Part shown: positions 32,557 to 42,802 of the stretch, one piece after another | Numbering within the stretch: the stretch's first letter is position 1 | Layout of the letters: the number at the start of each line of letters is the position of its first letter | DNA from: Planktothricoides sp. SR001 | GTDB lineage: Bacteria; Cyanobacteriota; Cyanobacteriia; Cyanobacteriales; Laspinemataceae | Reading direction: 5' to 3' | Length of the DNA stretch: 64,000 bases | Assembly: GCF_001276715.1 (NCBI RefSeq) | Contig: NZ_LIUQ01000002.1 | Span: 206,093 to 270,092 of the forward strand | Program-made: the position numbers and the translations under genes | The notes under the pieces: generated by a model | The model's input: only the letters and a program-made list of their open reading frames with translations | The model's database searches: none | Told to the model about the DNA's origin: nothing

Positions 32557-33036
32557 ATGACTCAAAATCCTTTGTTTAACTGGTGCCGCGCCACGTTCGC
32601 GGTAGCGGTGCGGAGCACTTTCATCCCTGCAACGGTGGCGGCGATCGCCATGAGTACCCCGAAAGTAAACGCTCAAGTTATATATAACCCGATTGACTTA
32701 AAGGGACGCTATGAAATTACCGATGTTCTCTCAGAAAAAGATATTCCCACGGGTCAAGGGGGATTTGCCCGGGACTACCGAGTCACACTCACCGATGTCG
32801 ATCAAGTAGCGATCGATTTAATCTCTGATGGTTTCGACGCAATAGTATCCTTAATCGGTCCTGATGGCACCACCATAGCGGAAAATGATGATGGACCTGA
32901 TGGCACCACCAACTCTCTATTATTTGCCAGAATCCAAACTACCGGCGATTATATTGTCCGAGTCCGAGCCTTTGGCGAAGGTGGAGTGGGCAACTTTACC
33001 CTCAAAGTCACTCGCTTGCGCCCAATAGACAACTAA
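32557..33036 (+). CDS. Secreted protein with a PPC-like (bacterial pre-peptidase C-terminal) domain
   Basis: The protein has 159 residues. A signal peptide ends near VNA-QVIYN (residues 37-39). The mature part is a single beta-sandwich resembling PPC domains (GRYEITDV, YRVTLTDVDQVAIDLISDGFDAIVSLIGPDG, NSLLFARIQTTGDYIVRVRAF), which in proteases assist secretion or folding. Here it stands alone. The signal-peptide coding region contains the repeat AGCGGTGCGGAGCACTT (32604-32620), which adds a charged VAVRSTF segment, so the leader is unusually long. The exact substrate is unknown. Confidence 0.82.
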   Translation: MTQNPLFNWCRATFAVAVRSTFIPATVAAIAMSTPKVNAQVIYNPIDLKGRYEITDVLSEKDIPTGQGGFARDYRVTLTDVDQVAIDLISDGFDAIVSLIGPDGTTIAENDDGPDGTTNSLLFARIQTTGDYIVRVRAFGEGGVGNFTLKVTRLRPIDN

Positions 33037-33205
33037 TAGACAAAACCTTCATGGGTCAGGGACGTGAAGTTAAGGGAGTCGCCCTGTTTCATCGCGTCCC
33101 AATTTCAATCGGCGCTTTAAAGGGGGAGGCAGAAAAAAATTTTTACCAATATGGGTTGACAATCCTGAGTTAATTAGTTAAGATAATAAAGTTGAACAAA
33201 CACAA

Positions 33206-33278
<73 letters not shown>

Positions 33279-33298
33279 TATTAGATTAACAGATTAAA

Positions 33299-33332
33299 TA
33301 AACCCCTATAGGCTATGGCTTATAGGGGTTTA
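33299..33332 (+). terminator. Rho-independent terminator after tRNA-Phe
   Basis: A 12-bp perfect stem, TAAACCCCTATA (33299-33310) with TATAGGGGTTTA (33321-33332), 10-nt loop, followed by TTTTT. It is placed 20 nt after the tRNA. Confidence 0.85.
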
Positions 33333-33490
33333 TTTTTAGCGATGAGAATATCAGTTCACTCAAATTTGACTCATTTCTGCAAGCTGGGGCAATTGATGAA
33401 TTGCCCCAATCACGAATCAAACCGATCAATATGATGGGTAAGTCCTGGTGAGTTGCAAATATATTTTTCAGATATATTTTCCGATCGCTT

Positions 33491-34297
<807 letters not shown>

Positions 34298-34339
34298 TTA
34301 ATGCGATTTGGTTACAGCAGCGAGGCTGGCTGTTGGCGG

Positions 34340-34515
34340 GGGTGCGGAGGGGCGGGGGAAGCCGCCGTCGTGTAGGGTGTAGGGTGTAGGGTGTAGGGAA
34401 GAGGGAAGCCGCCGTCGTGTAGGGTGTAGGGTGTAGGGAAGAGTGAATAGTGAAGAGTGAATAGTGAATAGTGATATTTATTTTGTAGGGGCGAATGGCC
34501 ATTGGCCCCTACGAA
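34340..34515. repeat. Heptamer (TAGGGTG) and mixed intergenic repeats
   Basis: GTGTAGGGTGTAGGG runs appear twice (34372-34400 and 34415-34440), each preceded by GCCGCCGTC. A GTGAATAGTGAAGA run follows, then a GTAGGGGCGAATGGCC / GGCCCCTAC palindrome (34485-34515). The gap fabG-desaturase (34259-34748) holds no gene. The last 230 bp are AT-rich and probably contain the desaturase promoter. Confidence 0.8.
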
Positions 34516-34748
34516 TGCATAACTTTTAACTTCAGATTTAGCATCAGAACATCAGATTTTAGCATCAGTAACTTTACTGTTATTTAAAAATGGTTAACCT
34601 GTGAAAATATTTGCTGGATTTATGCCCGCCGAGCGGTTAATTTCTGGCTTAAAATAATTGGTTTAAGTTGTCAAGGTATATTTGCCGTTATCCGTCCTAA
34701 AATCAGTTAGGATAGCTAAAGCTAACCATGATTTAAATCGGTGTCAAG

Positions 34749-35732
34749 ATGCCGCTAGATTCTCAAATCAAGCCTCCGGTGAATTCTCTCGATGTCCTAG
34801 AAGAAGCTCAGAGACGATCAAATATCCCCCATGTCACGATTCCTAGACCATCTCAACTGAAACGAGAACGGTGGATATTTGCCGCGTCGATCGCCCTGCC
34901 ATGTTTAGGCTTTATTGGTGCGATCGCCCTAGGGTTTTATTCAGGAATCACCGCCCTAGATTGGATCCTATTTCTGAGTATGTTTTTCCTCACGGTTCTG
35001 GGTATCGAAGTGGGATATCATCGCCTATTTTCTCACCATGCCTTTGAAACCGTTGCCCCCATTCGCGCCTTTTTAGCGATCGCTGGCTGCATGGCGCTAC
35101 AAGGCCCTGTCATCTACTGGGTCAGCAATCATCGCCGCCATCATATCTACAGCGATCAAGCACAAGACCCCCATTCACCCTACTTTCAAGGCTCCCAGTC
35201 TGTGGAATTACTCCCAGGACTCTGGCACGCTCATATCGGTTGGATTTTTGACCCAGAAAGAACCAGTCCCGGTCGTTATGGTCGGGATATTCTCAAAGAC
35301 CCCTTAATAATGACCATTGACAAATTTTACTTTGTTTGGGTATTTTTAGGTCTTTTAATTCCTGCCATTTTAGGCGGAATTTTCAGCGGCAGTTTAGCCG
35401 GAATTCTACATGGTTTTCTCTGGGGAGGAATGGCGCGGATGTTCCTAGTCCAACAGGGGACTTATAGCATTAACTCTTTCTGCCATGTGTTTGGCAATCG
35501 TCCTTTTGCTACCCCAGAAAAAAGTACCAATAATCTTTGGTTAACTATCCCAACTTTAGGGGGGTCTTTACACAATACCCATCACGCCTTTCCTAACACA
35601 GCAATTAATGGGTTTGAATGGTGGCAAATCGATCCCGGTGCCTGGTTTATTCGGGGATTAGAAAAGCTAAATCTAGCCTGGAATATCAAAATGCCAACTC
35701 CGGAAATGATTGCTGCCAAGAAAATTAAATAG
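34749..35732 (+). CDS. Fatty acid desaturase, delta-9 acyl-CoA/acyl-lipid type
   Basis: The protein has 327 residues. Three histidine boxes bind the di-iron centre: HRLFSHH (from His91), HRRHH (128-132) and HNTHHAFP in the C-terminal part. Four to five membrane helices are expected (for example 43-62, 70-88 and 186-225). The overall pattern is that of cyanobacterial DesC and eukaryotic SCD enzymes, which introduce the first double bond into C16/C18 chains in the membrane. The particular lipid position (DesC1 or DesC2 type) is not decidable here. It is divergent from fabG, which fits a fatty-acid neighbourhood. Confidence 0.93.
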   Translation: MPLDSQIKPPVNSLDVLEEAQRRSNIPHVTIPRPSQLKRERWIFAASIALPCLGFIGAIALGFYSGITALDWILFLSMFFLTVLGIEVGYHRLFSHHAFETVAPIRAFLAIAGCMALQGPVIYWVSNHRRHHIYSDQAQDPHSPYFQGSQSVELLPGLWHAHIGWIFDPERTSPGRYGRDILKDPLIMTIDKFYFVWVFLGLLIPAILGGIFSGSLAGILHGFLWGGMARMFLVQQGTYSINSFCHVFGNRPFATPEKSTNNLWLTIPTLGGSLHNTHHAFPNTAINGFEWWQIDPGAWFIRGLEKLNLAWNIKMPTPEMIAAKKIK

Positions 35733-35762
35733 TATAGCAATCCGTTTAGAGGTTGTGGTAAT

Positions 35763-35803
35763 TGTAGGGGTAACGGGTTTGGCTTGGTGAGCTTACCCCT
35801 ACA
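35763..35803. repeat. Inverted repeat TGTAGGGGTAA / TTACCCCTACA
   Basis: An 11-bp perfect stem (35763-35773 with 35793-35803). It belongs to the TAGGGG repeat class and may end the desaturase transcript. The remainder of 35733-35995 has no recognisable element. Confidence 0.6.
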
Positions 35804-35995
35804 GTCTAGGGGCAGCCACCGCCACGGAGAAGCCCCTACAAAACTTTTGGCACCACTTTAGCATTGCTATAAGCGAAAATCAACCATTCTCTGATTTCAT
35901 GGCCACACAGACTCTACCCTTTAGCTTTAACCTGAATATGAGATAAAATCAACGAGATAAAATTAACGCTCGTTTATCTATCAAAATCTCTAACC

Positions 35996-36847
35996 ATGTC
36001 CAAGTATGAATTAGCGTCTCAATGGGACAACTTCCTCCTGAATTTAGGGGTTTGGCAAGGGTCATTTACCCGAATTTCCCCCCAAGGAGAAATCCAAAGT
36101 GATACCCCCACCGTTGTGAGGTTAGAAGGCTTAGACAATAATCGCACGGTTAAACAGGTAGTGGAGCGCTTTCCCCAAAATACCGATGAAATTCCGCCCC
36201 CGTTGGTACTGCAATATAGTTCTTTAAACCGCAGTATTTTATTCTTTAATAATGGAGCCTTTTCCACTGGTTCGATGCAATTTGGACCCTTTAGTGAGTT
36301 TGGGGCAGAATTTGGTTTTATTGTTGGCGATCGCCGATTGCGTTTGGTGGAATTATTTGACCGAAATGCTAATTTTGCCAGTATGACCCTGATTCGGGAA
36401 TATCGGGAAAATACCAACACCCCCGAACGTCCTCCCCTGACGATAGATCGACTCCTCGGAGACTGGGAAGGAGAAGCGGTGACTATTTATCCAGATTGGC
36501 GATCGCCTGATGTCTCCTCCACTCGTCTATCCTTACGTCGGCAAGGAGACAATCTTTCGACATCTTTGAGTATAGAAATGAGTGCAGAAAACTTTAGCTT
36601 CACTTCTACCGCAGAGATTCAAGGTTCCCGGCTTTTATTCAACCAAGGAAGTATGCCGATGCAAATTCTGTTACTGCCCGACGGTGCATCGTGCAATACT
36701 CCCCTAAGCATTCCTATGCGTCAACCTTTTTTCCTGGAAGCGGGATGGTTGCTTGACGATCGCCGCCGACAGCGCTTAATTCGCCGTTATGACGATCGGG
36801 GAGGATGGGACAGTTTAACCCTGGTGACAGAGGAGAAAGTAGCTTAA
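35996..36847 (+). CDS. DUF3598 family protein (lipocalin-like)
   Basis: The protein has 283 residues. Two similar beta-barrel halves are visible: WDNFLLNLGVWQGSFTRISPQGE at 10-32 and LLGDWEGEAVTIYPDW at about 152-170. Each begins with a GxWxG-type lipocalin signature, and the protein ends RQRLIRRYDDRGGWDSLTLVTEE. Cyanobacterial members lie near phycobilisome lyase genes, and I recall structural similarity of this family to bilin-binding or fatty-acid-binding barrels. It overlaps the convergent CpcT gene by 4 bp. A role in pigment or lipid binding is inference. Confidence 0.85.
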   Translation: MSKYELASQWDNFLLNLGVWQGSFTRISPQGEIQSDTPTVVRLEGLDNNRTVKQVVERFPQNTDEIPPPLVLQYSSLNRSILFFNNGAFSTGSMQFGPFSEFGAEFGFIVGDRRLRLVELFDRNANFASMTLIREYRENTNTPERPPLTIDRLLGDWEGEAVTIYPDWRSPDVSSTRLSLRRQGDNLSTSLSIEMSAENFSFTSTAEIQGSRLLFNQGSMPMQILLLPDGASCNTPLSIPMRQPFFLEAGWLLDDRRRQRLIRRYDDRGGWDSLTLVTEEKVA

Positions 36848-37434
36848 TTCGGCCAAGAAAATCCCTGGATTTTTTGATACTCATAAGGGCCAATTAATGC
36901 CCCCCACAATCCTTTTCCGGTTTCTGGATCGACTCCGCGATCGAAACTTTTAAAGCTATCTTCGCTGACTTCTAAGCCCAAAACCACTTGACGGATTTGG
37001 CCATCATATTCAAAGAAGCATTTTGCCCCCGGTTCCGGTTGGGCAATAAATTTTTGCTCTTGCTCCGTAATGGTCAAAGCACAACCGGGTAAATTAACTA
37101 AATCTTCCGGTAAAAATTGATTCAGCAAGTGAGGATTTGTCCCGGCACCGCGAAATTTATTCGGGTCTTTAAATCCATAATATTGGCCGATGAACTTAGC
37201 GGGATTATCGCTCGGTTTTAAGACTAAAATTCTCTGGCGATAGGGTTGATCTAATTTTAAAATTGGCGCTTGCTCGGCAAAAATAGCTAAGTTGCCGTCA
37301 ATTTTTATGGGTAAAAGCCGATGCCAAAGCCGAATATGTACAAACCAATTCGGTTGTTCTTTGGCTTGATTAACGTTTTCAAATTCGCCTACCAGCCATT
37401 GTGCTAAAATGGTTAATTTGTTTTGTTGGGTCAT
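36844..37434 (-). CDS. CpcT/CpeT-type phycobiliprotein chromophore lyase
   Basis: The protein has 196 residues, the usual length. Recognisable blocks are WLVGEFENVNQA, RILVLKPSD, GCALTITEQEQKFIAQPEPGAKC and DRGVDPETGKGLWG. Known role: attaches phycocyanobilin to a cysteine (Cys-153 type) of phycocyanin or phycoerythrocyanin beta subunits. It acts in the cytoplasm during phycobilisome assembly. It may be cpcT itself or a CpeT paralogue; no cpc genes are in the window to decide. Its 3' end overlaps the convergent DUF3598 gene by 4 bp. Confidence 0.92.
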   Translation of the reverse strand: MTQQNKLTILAQWLVGEFENVNQAKEQPNWFVHIRLWHRLLPIKIDGNLAIFAEQAPILKLDQPYRQRILVLKPSDNPAKFIGQYYGFKDPNKFRGAGTNPHLLNQFLPEDLVNLPGCALTITEQEQKFIAQPEPGAKCFFEYDGQIRQVVLGLEVSEDSFKSFDRGVDPETGKGLWGALIGPYEYQKIQGFSWPN

Positions 37435-37476
37435 TTTTTCAACCAGCGATCGCTGCCTTTTATAGCACTTGTAATA

Positions 37477-37660
37477 GTTATGAATTACAAAAAAACTGTC
37501 ATTCCCGCGCAGGCGGGAATCCAGAAAACCTCTGTAATCCAGATAATAACCGCTATATTGGTTAGTTAACTTTTGGCTTTTTTATTTAGCTATTATTTCT
37601 GCCCGTAAACTTATGATCGTCACCCTAAAACGCGCTCTGGATTCCCGCGAAGGCGGGAAT
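37477..37660. repeat. Inverted pair of ATTCCCGC palindromes; 82-bp element second copy
   Basis: Positions 37477-37560 match the reverse complement of 17762-17843. A second palindrome with opposite flanks lies at 37641-37660, so two copies face each other about 120 bp apart. The gap cpcT-prmA (37435-37771) contains only these and the terminator. Confidence 0.85.
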
Positions 37661-37739
37661 GACAGAGAAAAATTATTACCTCATAAGTATGAAAAACGCT
37701 AGATCCAAGCTTTTATCCTAAAAATAGCCAACAAAAAAT

Positions 37740-37766
37740 AGAGACGTTGTAGGAGGCAACGTCTCT
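37740..37766. terminator. Bidirectional rho-independent terminator
   Basis: AGAGACGTTG (37740-37749) pairs with CAACGTCTCT (37757-37766), 7-nt loop, with ATTTTTT on the plus side and ATTTTTTG on the minus side. It directly follows the prmA stop on the minus strand. Confidence 0.88.
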
Positions 37767-37771
37767 ATTTT

Positions 37772-38668
37772 TTAAGCGTGACGCACATTAAAACAACACC
37801 AATCTTGACGACGCCAAAGGGCGGCAACGATCCAACCATGTTGCTCTAAGGTATCGGCGACAGGTTTGGCTTGATCGAGCAAAATTCCACTGAAAATTCC
37901 CCAAGTTTCTGGGCCGGCGATCGCATTCATCTCTGGGATTAAATCAATAATCACTTCTGCCAAAATATTACAGACGATCCCATTCACAGGTTGGTCAATT
38001 AACTCCTTGACCTGTAAAACACTGCCTTGTTGAATCGTGATTTGCTCTTTGGCGATTTTATTTAATTCGCGATTTTCCCGTGCTGCCCGCACTGCTAGGG
38101 GATCAGTATCTACGGCGATCGCTCGATGCGCCCCCAAAAGGATCGCACCGATGGATAAAATACCAGAACCACAGCCAATATCAGCAATGACCGCATTTTG
38201 TTGCTCACTATCATCTCCGAGGCGCATTTCCAGGGCTTCTAAACAGAGTTCCGTGGTTGGATGATCTCCAGTGCCAAAGGCAACGCCCGGATCCAAACGC
38301 AAAATCAGGCGATCGCTATCCGTGGGGATGGGCAGCCATGCGGGATTAATCAAGAAGCGATCGCCAATTTTCTGGGGATGCCAATGCTTCCGCCAATTAA
38401 CGCCCCAGTCCTCTTCCTCGATTAAACTCCACTTAATCACGGGAGCTTGAAAGCTCATACATAAAGCATCTTGCCTGAGCAAAAGGGACAAAGCCGATAA
38501 ATCCAACAACTGTGCTTTTTCTTGGGGTAAATAAGCCAACACCAAACAAGAAGAACCTTTAGTCTGAGAAGCTGTACCCTGACAACCAAAACTTTCCAGC
38601 CTTAAGAAGACTAAATCTTCCAAAGCTGGTTCACAAAGCACTTGAATTTCCCACCAATTATTTGCCAT
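37772..38668 (-). CDS. prmA: Ribosomal protein L11 methyltransferase
   Basis: The protein has 298 residues from ATG 38668 ([14 protein letters not shown]), which matches the family start; the frame extends upstream to 38701 but without conserved residues. The SAM motif is [16 protein letters not shown], the acidic end of strand 2 is AVDTDPLAV, and the NPPY-like position is VCNILAEVI (typical of PrmA, N-I-L-A). It trimethylates L11 at lysines and the N-terminus. Expression probably ends at the hairpin at 37740-37766. Confidence 0.95.
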   Translation of the reverse strand: MANNWWEIQVLCEPALEDLVFLRLESFGCQGTASQTKGSSCLVLAYLPQEKAQLLDLSALSLLLRQDALCMSFQAPVIKWSLIEEEDWGVNWRKHWHPQKIGDRFLINPAWLPIPTDSDRLILRLDPGVAFGTGDHPTTELCLEALEMRLGDDSEQQNAVIADIGCGSGILSIGAILLGAHRAIAVDTDPLAVRAARENRELNKIAKEQITIQQGSVLQVKELIDQPVNGIVCNILAEVIIDLIPEMNAIAGPETWGIFSGILLDQAKPVADTLEQHGWIVAALWRRQDWCCFNVRHA

Positions 38669-38701
38669 ATCAATTAGAGACTTTAGATTTGAAATAAGCA
38701 T

Positions 38702-38835
38702 TTAACTATAAGTTATCAGCTATCAGTTATCAGTATTAAGCTATCAGCCGCTAGGTATCAGCTATCAGCCGTTAGCTGATGACCGTCAGCTAACGGCTGA
38801 TCCCTGACACCTGATACCTGATAGCTGACTAAATT
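38702..38835. repeat. Long inverted repeat of GCTATCAGC / GCTGATACC units
   Basis: The left half has repeated AGCTATCAG and CAGCCGTTAGCTGA units; the right half has their complements (CAGCTAACGGCTGAT, ACCTGATACCTGATAG). The whole can fold into an extended hairpin between serA and prmA. A common cyanobacterial intergenic repeat type. Confidence 0.8.
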
Positions 38836-38872
38836 GGCTTAGTCAAATCTAAAATCATTTAACTAAAATCCT

Positions 38873-40456
38873 TTAAAGGGTGACGGTACAGGCATCGCGA
38901 ATCCCTGAAACCTTCATAATCTCAGCCAAAATTCCTTCTGGCAAAGGATCGTCAAGGCTCAGTACCATGACCGCATCGCCGCGAACAATTTTGCGACCCA
39001 CCTGCATACTGGCAATATTCACATTGAAACTGCCCAGTAGGGAGCCGATTTTACCAATAATCCCTGGCATATCTCGGTGCCTGGTTAAGAGCATATAGTG
39101 AGTTGGCGCCACGTTGACGGGGAACTCATCCACATCGGTGATCCGAATTTCCCCATCCCCTAAGATCGCCCCAGTCACCGTATGCTGGCCCAGAGAACCT
39201 TTAGCTTCTAAATGCAGGGAACCGGCATAGTCACGAATTGACGCATCACGAGTTTCAATCACCCGAATGCCTCGTTCTTTGGCTTCGATGCTGGCATTCA
39301 CATAATTGACTCGTTCCCGCAACGCTTGAGAGAGCAGACCTTTGAGGGCAGCCACGACTACAGCTTGACTTTCATTGTTAGCCAAGTCCCCTTGGAGCCG
39401 CACATTTAGCAGTTCCACGCGCCCACCGGCCAATTGAGAGACTAAATTGCCCAAGGTTTCCGCCAATTCTAAGTAAGGGCGTAGTTTCTCCAGGGCATCT
39501 GGGTAAAGTCCGGGAATGTTTACCGCTGAACGGGCAGGCAGTCCCAAAAGTACATCGCGAATTTGTTCGGCTACGTCAATGGCCACATTGACCTGGGCTT
39601 CAGTGGTGGAAGCGCCGAGGTGGGGGGTGAGGACAATTTCTTTGCCCAGTTCCCGCAAGGGCGACCCTTCTTCTAAGGGTTCATTGTCAAAGACATCTAA
39701 GGCGGCTCCGGCGATCCGACCTTCTTTTAAGGCGGTGGCTAAAGCGACTTCATCAATAATGCCCCCCCGAGAACAGTTGATAATCCGAGCGGTCGGTTTC
39801 ATTTTACCGATCGCCTCCGCATTAATCAGATTCGCGGTTTCCTTGGTTTTGGGGATATGCAGGGTAATGTAATCGGCTTCTCGGAATAATAAATCGAGAT
39901 CGACTAAGCGACAGCCGAGTTGATCCGCTCGTTCAATGGAAATAAACGGATCGTAAGCCAGCATTTTCATGCCCATTGCTTTGGCAATGCTGGCTACATG
40001 GGAGCCAATTTTGCCCAGTCCGACAATTCCCAGGGTTTTTTTGTAAATTTCCGCGCCGACAAATTTTTTCCGCTCCCATAAGCCATTTTTAACCGATGTA
40101 TTGGCATCAGGAACGTAGCGGGAAAGGGCCAGCATCATAGCCAGAGCGTGTTCCGCAGCGGCGATCGTGTTCCCTTCAGGGGAATTGACGACCACAATCC
40201 CTTTACGGGTGGCTTCTGGCACATCCACATTATCGACGCCAACGCCAGCGCGACCAATGATTTTGAGGCGATCGCCCGCTGCAATCATTTCTTTAGTAAT
40301 GCGGGTGCCGGAACGAATCATCCAAGCATCATATTCAGGAATGATGTTGATGAGTTCTTGAGGTGATAGTCCAATTTGAACATCAACCTGGGCGACCTGG
40401 GATAGAATATCTATTCCAGCTTGATCAATAGAATCTGAAACGAGAACCTTTGGCAT
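38873..40456 (-). CDS. serA: D-3-phosphoglycerate dehydrogenase
   Basis: The protein has 527 residues from ATG 40456 (MPKVLVSDSIDQAG); the frame is open to 40489 without conservation. The substrate-binding fold has MIRSGTRIT and GRAGVGVDNVD. The NAD-binding domain has LGIVGLGKIGSHVA, and the catalytic signature DVFDNEPL...TPHLGAST provides the Glu/His pair. An intervening domain and a C-terminal ACT domain (HRDMPGIIGKIGSLLGSFNVNIASMQVGR) follow, typical of the long form. It catalyses the first step of serine synthesis from 3-phosphoglycerate. Feedback control through the ACT domain is known for the family. Confidence 0.96.
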   Translation of the reverse strand: MPKVLVSDSIDQAGIDILSQVAQVDVQIGLSPQELINIIPEYDAWMIRSGTRITKEMIAAGDRLKIIGRAGVGVDNVDVPEATRKGIVVVNSPEGNTIAAAEHALAMMLALSRYVPDANTSVKNGLWERKKFVGAEIYKKTLGIVGLGKIGSHVASIAKAMGMKMLAYDPFISIERADQLGCRLVDLDLLFREADYITLHIPKTKETANLINAEAIGKMKPTARIINCSRGGIIDEVALATALKEGRIAGAALDVFDNEPLEEGSPLRELGKEIVLTPHLGASTTEAQVNVAIDVAEQIRDVLLGLPARSAVNIPGLYPDALEKLRPYLELAETLGNLVSQLAGGRVELLNVRLQGDLANNESQAVVVAALKGLLSQALRERVNYVNASIEAKERGIRVIETRDASIRDYAGSLHLEAKGSLGQHTVTGAILGDGEIRITDVDEFPVNVAPTHYMLLTRHRDMPGIIGKIGSLLGSFNVNIASMQVGRKIVRGDAVMVLSLDDPLPEGILAEIMKVSGIRDACTVTL

Positions 40457-41279
40457 GGTCAGCAAGTAGGTTGCAACTAACAACAGCAAGCCCGATCGAC
40501 ACAGGGGTAATGTCAGAGGGATATCATCCGCTCAACCTAGGCCAGTAGCTTTGGTATTCAATGACGATCTCTGACCCATCAGAAAAACCTCTATACCCGG
40601 AAGACTTGGTGCAGTAAGTCATTTTAGCGGTAAATGGGTAGAAAATCTGATGACACATCAAAGTTTTTTTTACTTTCCGATCTCAAAGCCGGGAAATTCG
40701 TGATTATTGTGGCAGAAAATGGGCATAATTATCCAGAGGCTTACTCGGCTTAATCACTCTAATCACTCGATCATCTCCCGGCACGATCGGGCTTTCTCAC
40801 TTAGCGACCCAGCAATGTAAGTTAATGTAAGTTAATGTAAATTTCGCTTTTCGGTAAGTTTAGTTGACCCTAAGCGTTTTTTCCCGAAATCAAATCAATC
40901 TTCTAGAGATTCAATCCCGCACTCTCTTTCACTGTCTTTCAGTAAATTCGGAGCATCCCATCTTGGTAAATCTTGATCAAAACATCCAAAACATCACTTT
41001 TTTAGCCTTATTCCGCCTGATTCTTCCCGGTAGGGTTGGCTGGACTGCGGCTAACTCTTCGGTTGACCAGTCATTTTTTCCTTTTTTTTACAAAATCCCC
41101 CTGGGGCAGCATAAATTTCTAAATTTTCTGGCACTGCCTGGCTCAAGTTCAGATATATTATAACTATGACTGCTGTCTATTATAGCACAAAAATGCTATT
41201 TTTTTTTAGCAAAAAAAAGGATTTTGCCGGTTCATTTTTGTGGTTTAATCGTCTATTCATTATTAGTAATTTCTGTGGT
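40457..41279. other. Intergenic region, no supported gene
   Basis: About 820 bp between serA and a membrane-protein gene on the plus strand. It contains TGTAAGTTAATGTAAGTTAATG direct repeats (about 40815-40838) and AT-rich sequence. A 99-codon frame at 40864-41163 starts with TTG and shows no domain, so I do not call it. The promoters of both neighbours must lie here. Confidence 0.5.
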
Positions 41280-41798
41280 ATGAAATATCTCGTAGCGGTT
41301 CTGGCAGATCGAATTCAAGCGGAAGCAGTTTCCGTTGCCTTGGAAAAAGAAGGCATTCCCACCAGTCAAATCCATATTTTAGGAAAAGGATACAAAAGTG
41401 CTGATGAGTTTGGGTTTATCGATCCCAACCAAAAAGCCCGGAAGCAAGCTCTCCTAATGGCAACTTGGCTTGTCCCGTTTGGCTTTGGGGCTGGCTTTAC
41501 CTTCAGCTTCATTACTAATTTAGACACATTTGCCTGGGCTGGGGAAATCGGCAATCACCTAATTGGTGGACTCTTGGGAGCAATGTCTGGAGCAATGGGT
41601 AGCTTTTTTGTGGGTGGTGGGGTTGGTTTAGTGTTTGGCAGTGGCGACGCTTTGCCCTACCGGAACCGGCTGAATCAAGGCAAATATTTAGTGATCGTTC
41701 AAGGGGCGGACAGTTTAATTCGCCAAGCCACTCCGATTATAAATCAGTTTAAACCAGAAAATATTCAAGGTTATACTGAGGACGCTAACTTTATTTAA
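41280..41798 (+). CDS. Conserved membrane protein with glycine-rich hydrophobic core
   Basis: The protein has 172 residues from ATG 41280 (MKYLVAVLADRIQAEAV); upstream in-frame residues look non-coding. An N-terminal soluble alpha/beta segment (1-50: ILGKGYKSADEFGF) resembles the small domain of bacterial stress proteins that sense or bind ligands. It is followed by two glycine-rich hydrophobic segments (about 60-82 and 92-120: LIGGLLGAMSGAMGSFFVGGGVGLVFG), then a cytosolic tail (KYLVIVQGADSLIRQA). It probably sits in the inner or thylakoid membrane. I do not recognise a specific function. Confidence 0.75.
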   Translation: MKYLVAVLADRIQAEAVSVALEKEGIPTSQIHILGKGYKSADEFGFIDPNQKARKQALLMATWLVPFGFGAGFTFSFITNLDTFAWAGEIGNHLIGGLLGAMSGAMGSFFVGGGVGLVFGSGDALPYRNRLNQGKYLVIVQGADSLIRQATPIINQFKPENIQGYTEDANFI

Positions 41799-42409
41799 TC
41801 CCCATTTAATCCGCCTTGATTTTTCTCTTCTTTTGGGCAAAAGTGAACCATAAGAGGAGCAGCAGAGCAAGGTTAACCGTTGAAATGCTTTTAGAATTAG
41901 TGTGGATTAGTGTGGATTTTATGGGTGAAGTATTTGGGATAAAATTATCTCATTTGTCATAATTTCCCAATACTTCCCGCTTTCTTTATTTAGAGAAAAA
42001 TCTATTTTTGGGAAGCAGAGAAATGTGCCACTATATATGATAACAAAAAAAATTACCAATGTAATTTTTTCAATAGCGATCGCCTAGAATGGCTATAATT
42101 ATAGCGATGGCTATCACGGGTAAAAGTTAATTGGCTCCGGTAAGCATCGGCTGATGATAATTCAAAAAAGCCGATTTCAAAAACGCCGATAAACTAATGA
42201 GTAAAAAATGTAAATTCACAATTAGGAAAAAATTTGATTAATTTTTGATTCATCCTTGTTTACAGATATTTAGATCGGAGTATGATGAAAAAAATTCTCA
42301 CCAGCAGAGCAATATAGTCCATCACTGATGAGATTCTGTATCTAGTCAGTTCCAGACGAGTCAGTCAAAACAATCAACGCCCGGATCGGTTAGGAATTAT
42401 GTTGGAGGG
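41799..42409. other. Intergenic region, nothing strongly structured
   Basis: About 600 bp, AT-rich. There is a direct repeat TTAGTGTGGA twice (about 41896-41917) and an imperfect ATAGCGAT...CTATCAC hairpin near 42074-42118. No gene is recognised. It should contain the promoter of the following signalling operon. Confidence 0.45.
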
Positions 42410-42415
42410 ATGGTA

Positions 42416-42790
42416 ATGGCCAAAATTCTCATTGTGGATGACTCAACTTTATCCAGAAGAATTCTGCGAACAATTCTCATCGCAGAAGGACATCATATTA
42501 TTGAAGCCACAGACGGATTAGTGGGAATTGAAACTTATTTAATGGAACAGCCGGATTTAGTTTTGCTGGATATGGCAATGCCAGGACTACCCGGAGATGA
42601 GGTGCTGGAAAAAATTCTGGAGTTGAATCAATCTGCCAGAGTCATTATTGCCACCGCTGACTTGCAGGACTTAACCAAAACCAAAGTCCTAGAAGCTGGG
42701 GCGATGGGTTTTGTCAACAAGCCATTCAATCGCACCAAGGTATTAGAAGTGGTGAATCAGGTACTTAGCAATACCCCAGATGTTTTATAA
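42416..42790 (+). CDS. CheY-type single-domain response regulator
   Basis: The protein has 124 residues. The ATG at 42416 is chosen over 42410 because the GGAGGG site ends right before 42410. It is a receiver only: acidic pair in LIVDDS, phosphoacceptor Asp in VLLDMAMPG, Thr in IIATAD and Lys in FVNKPF. There is no output domain. It is the first gene of a signalling operon: a CheC-type phosphatase follows after 12 bp, then a hybrid histidine kinase. By family it relays phosphoryl groups to a motility or other target. Confidence 0.93.
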   Translation: MAKILIVDDSTLSRRILRTILIAEGHHIIEATDGLVGIETYLMEQPDLVLLDMAMPGLPGDEVLEKILELNQSARVIIATADLQDLTKTKVLEAGAMGFVNKPFNRTKVLEVVNQVLSNTPDVL

Positions 42791-42802
42791 GGAGATAGAA
42801 TT

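Noticed and set aside
34372-34440. TAGGGTG runs as a telomere-like or origin sequence
   Set aside because: They are short, imperfect heptamer runs of the kind scattered in several intergenic regions of this window (also at 25.8 and 30.9 kb). There are no dnaA boxes or replication genes nearby.
40864-41163. 99-codon plus-strand frame before the membrane protein gene
   Set aside because: It has a TTG start, no ribosome-binding site and no recognisable domain, and lies in an intergenic region.
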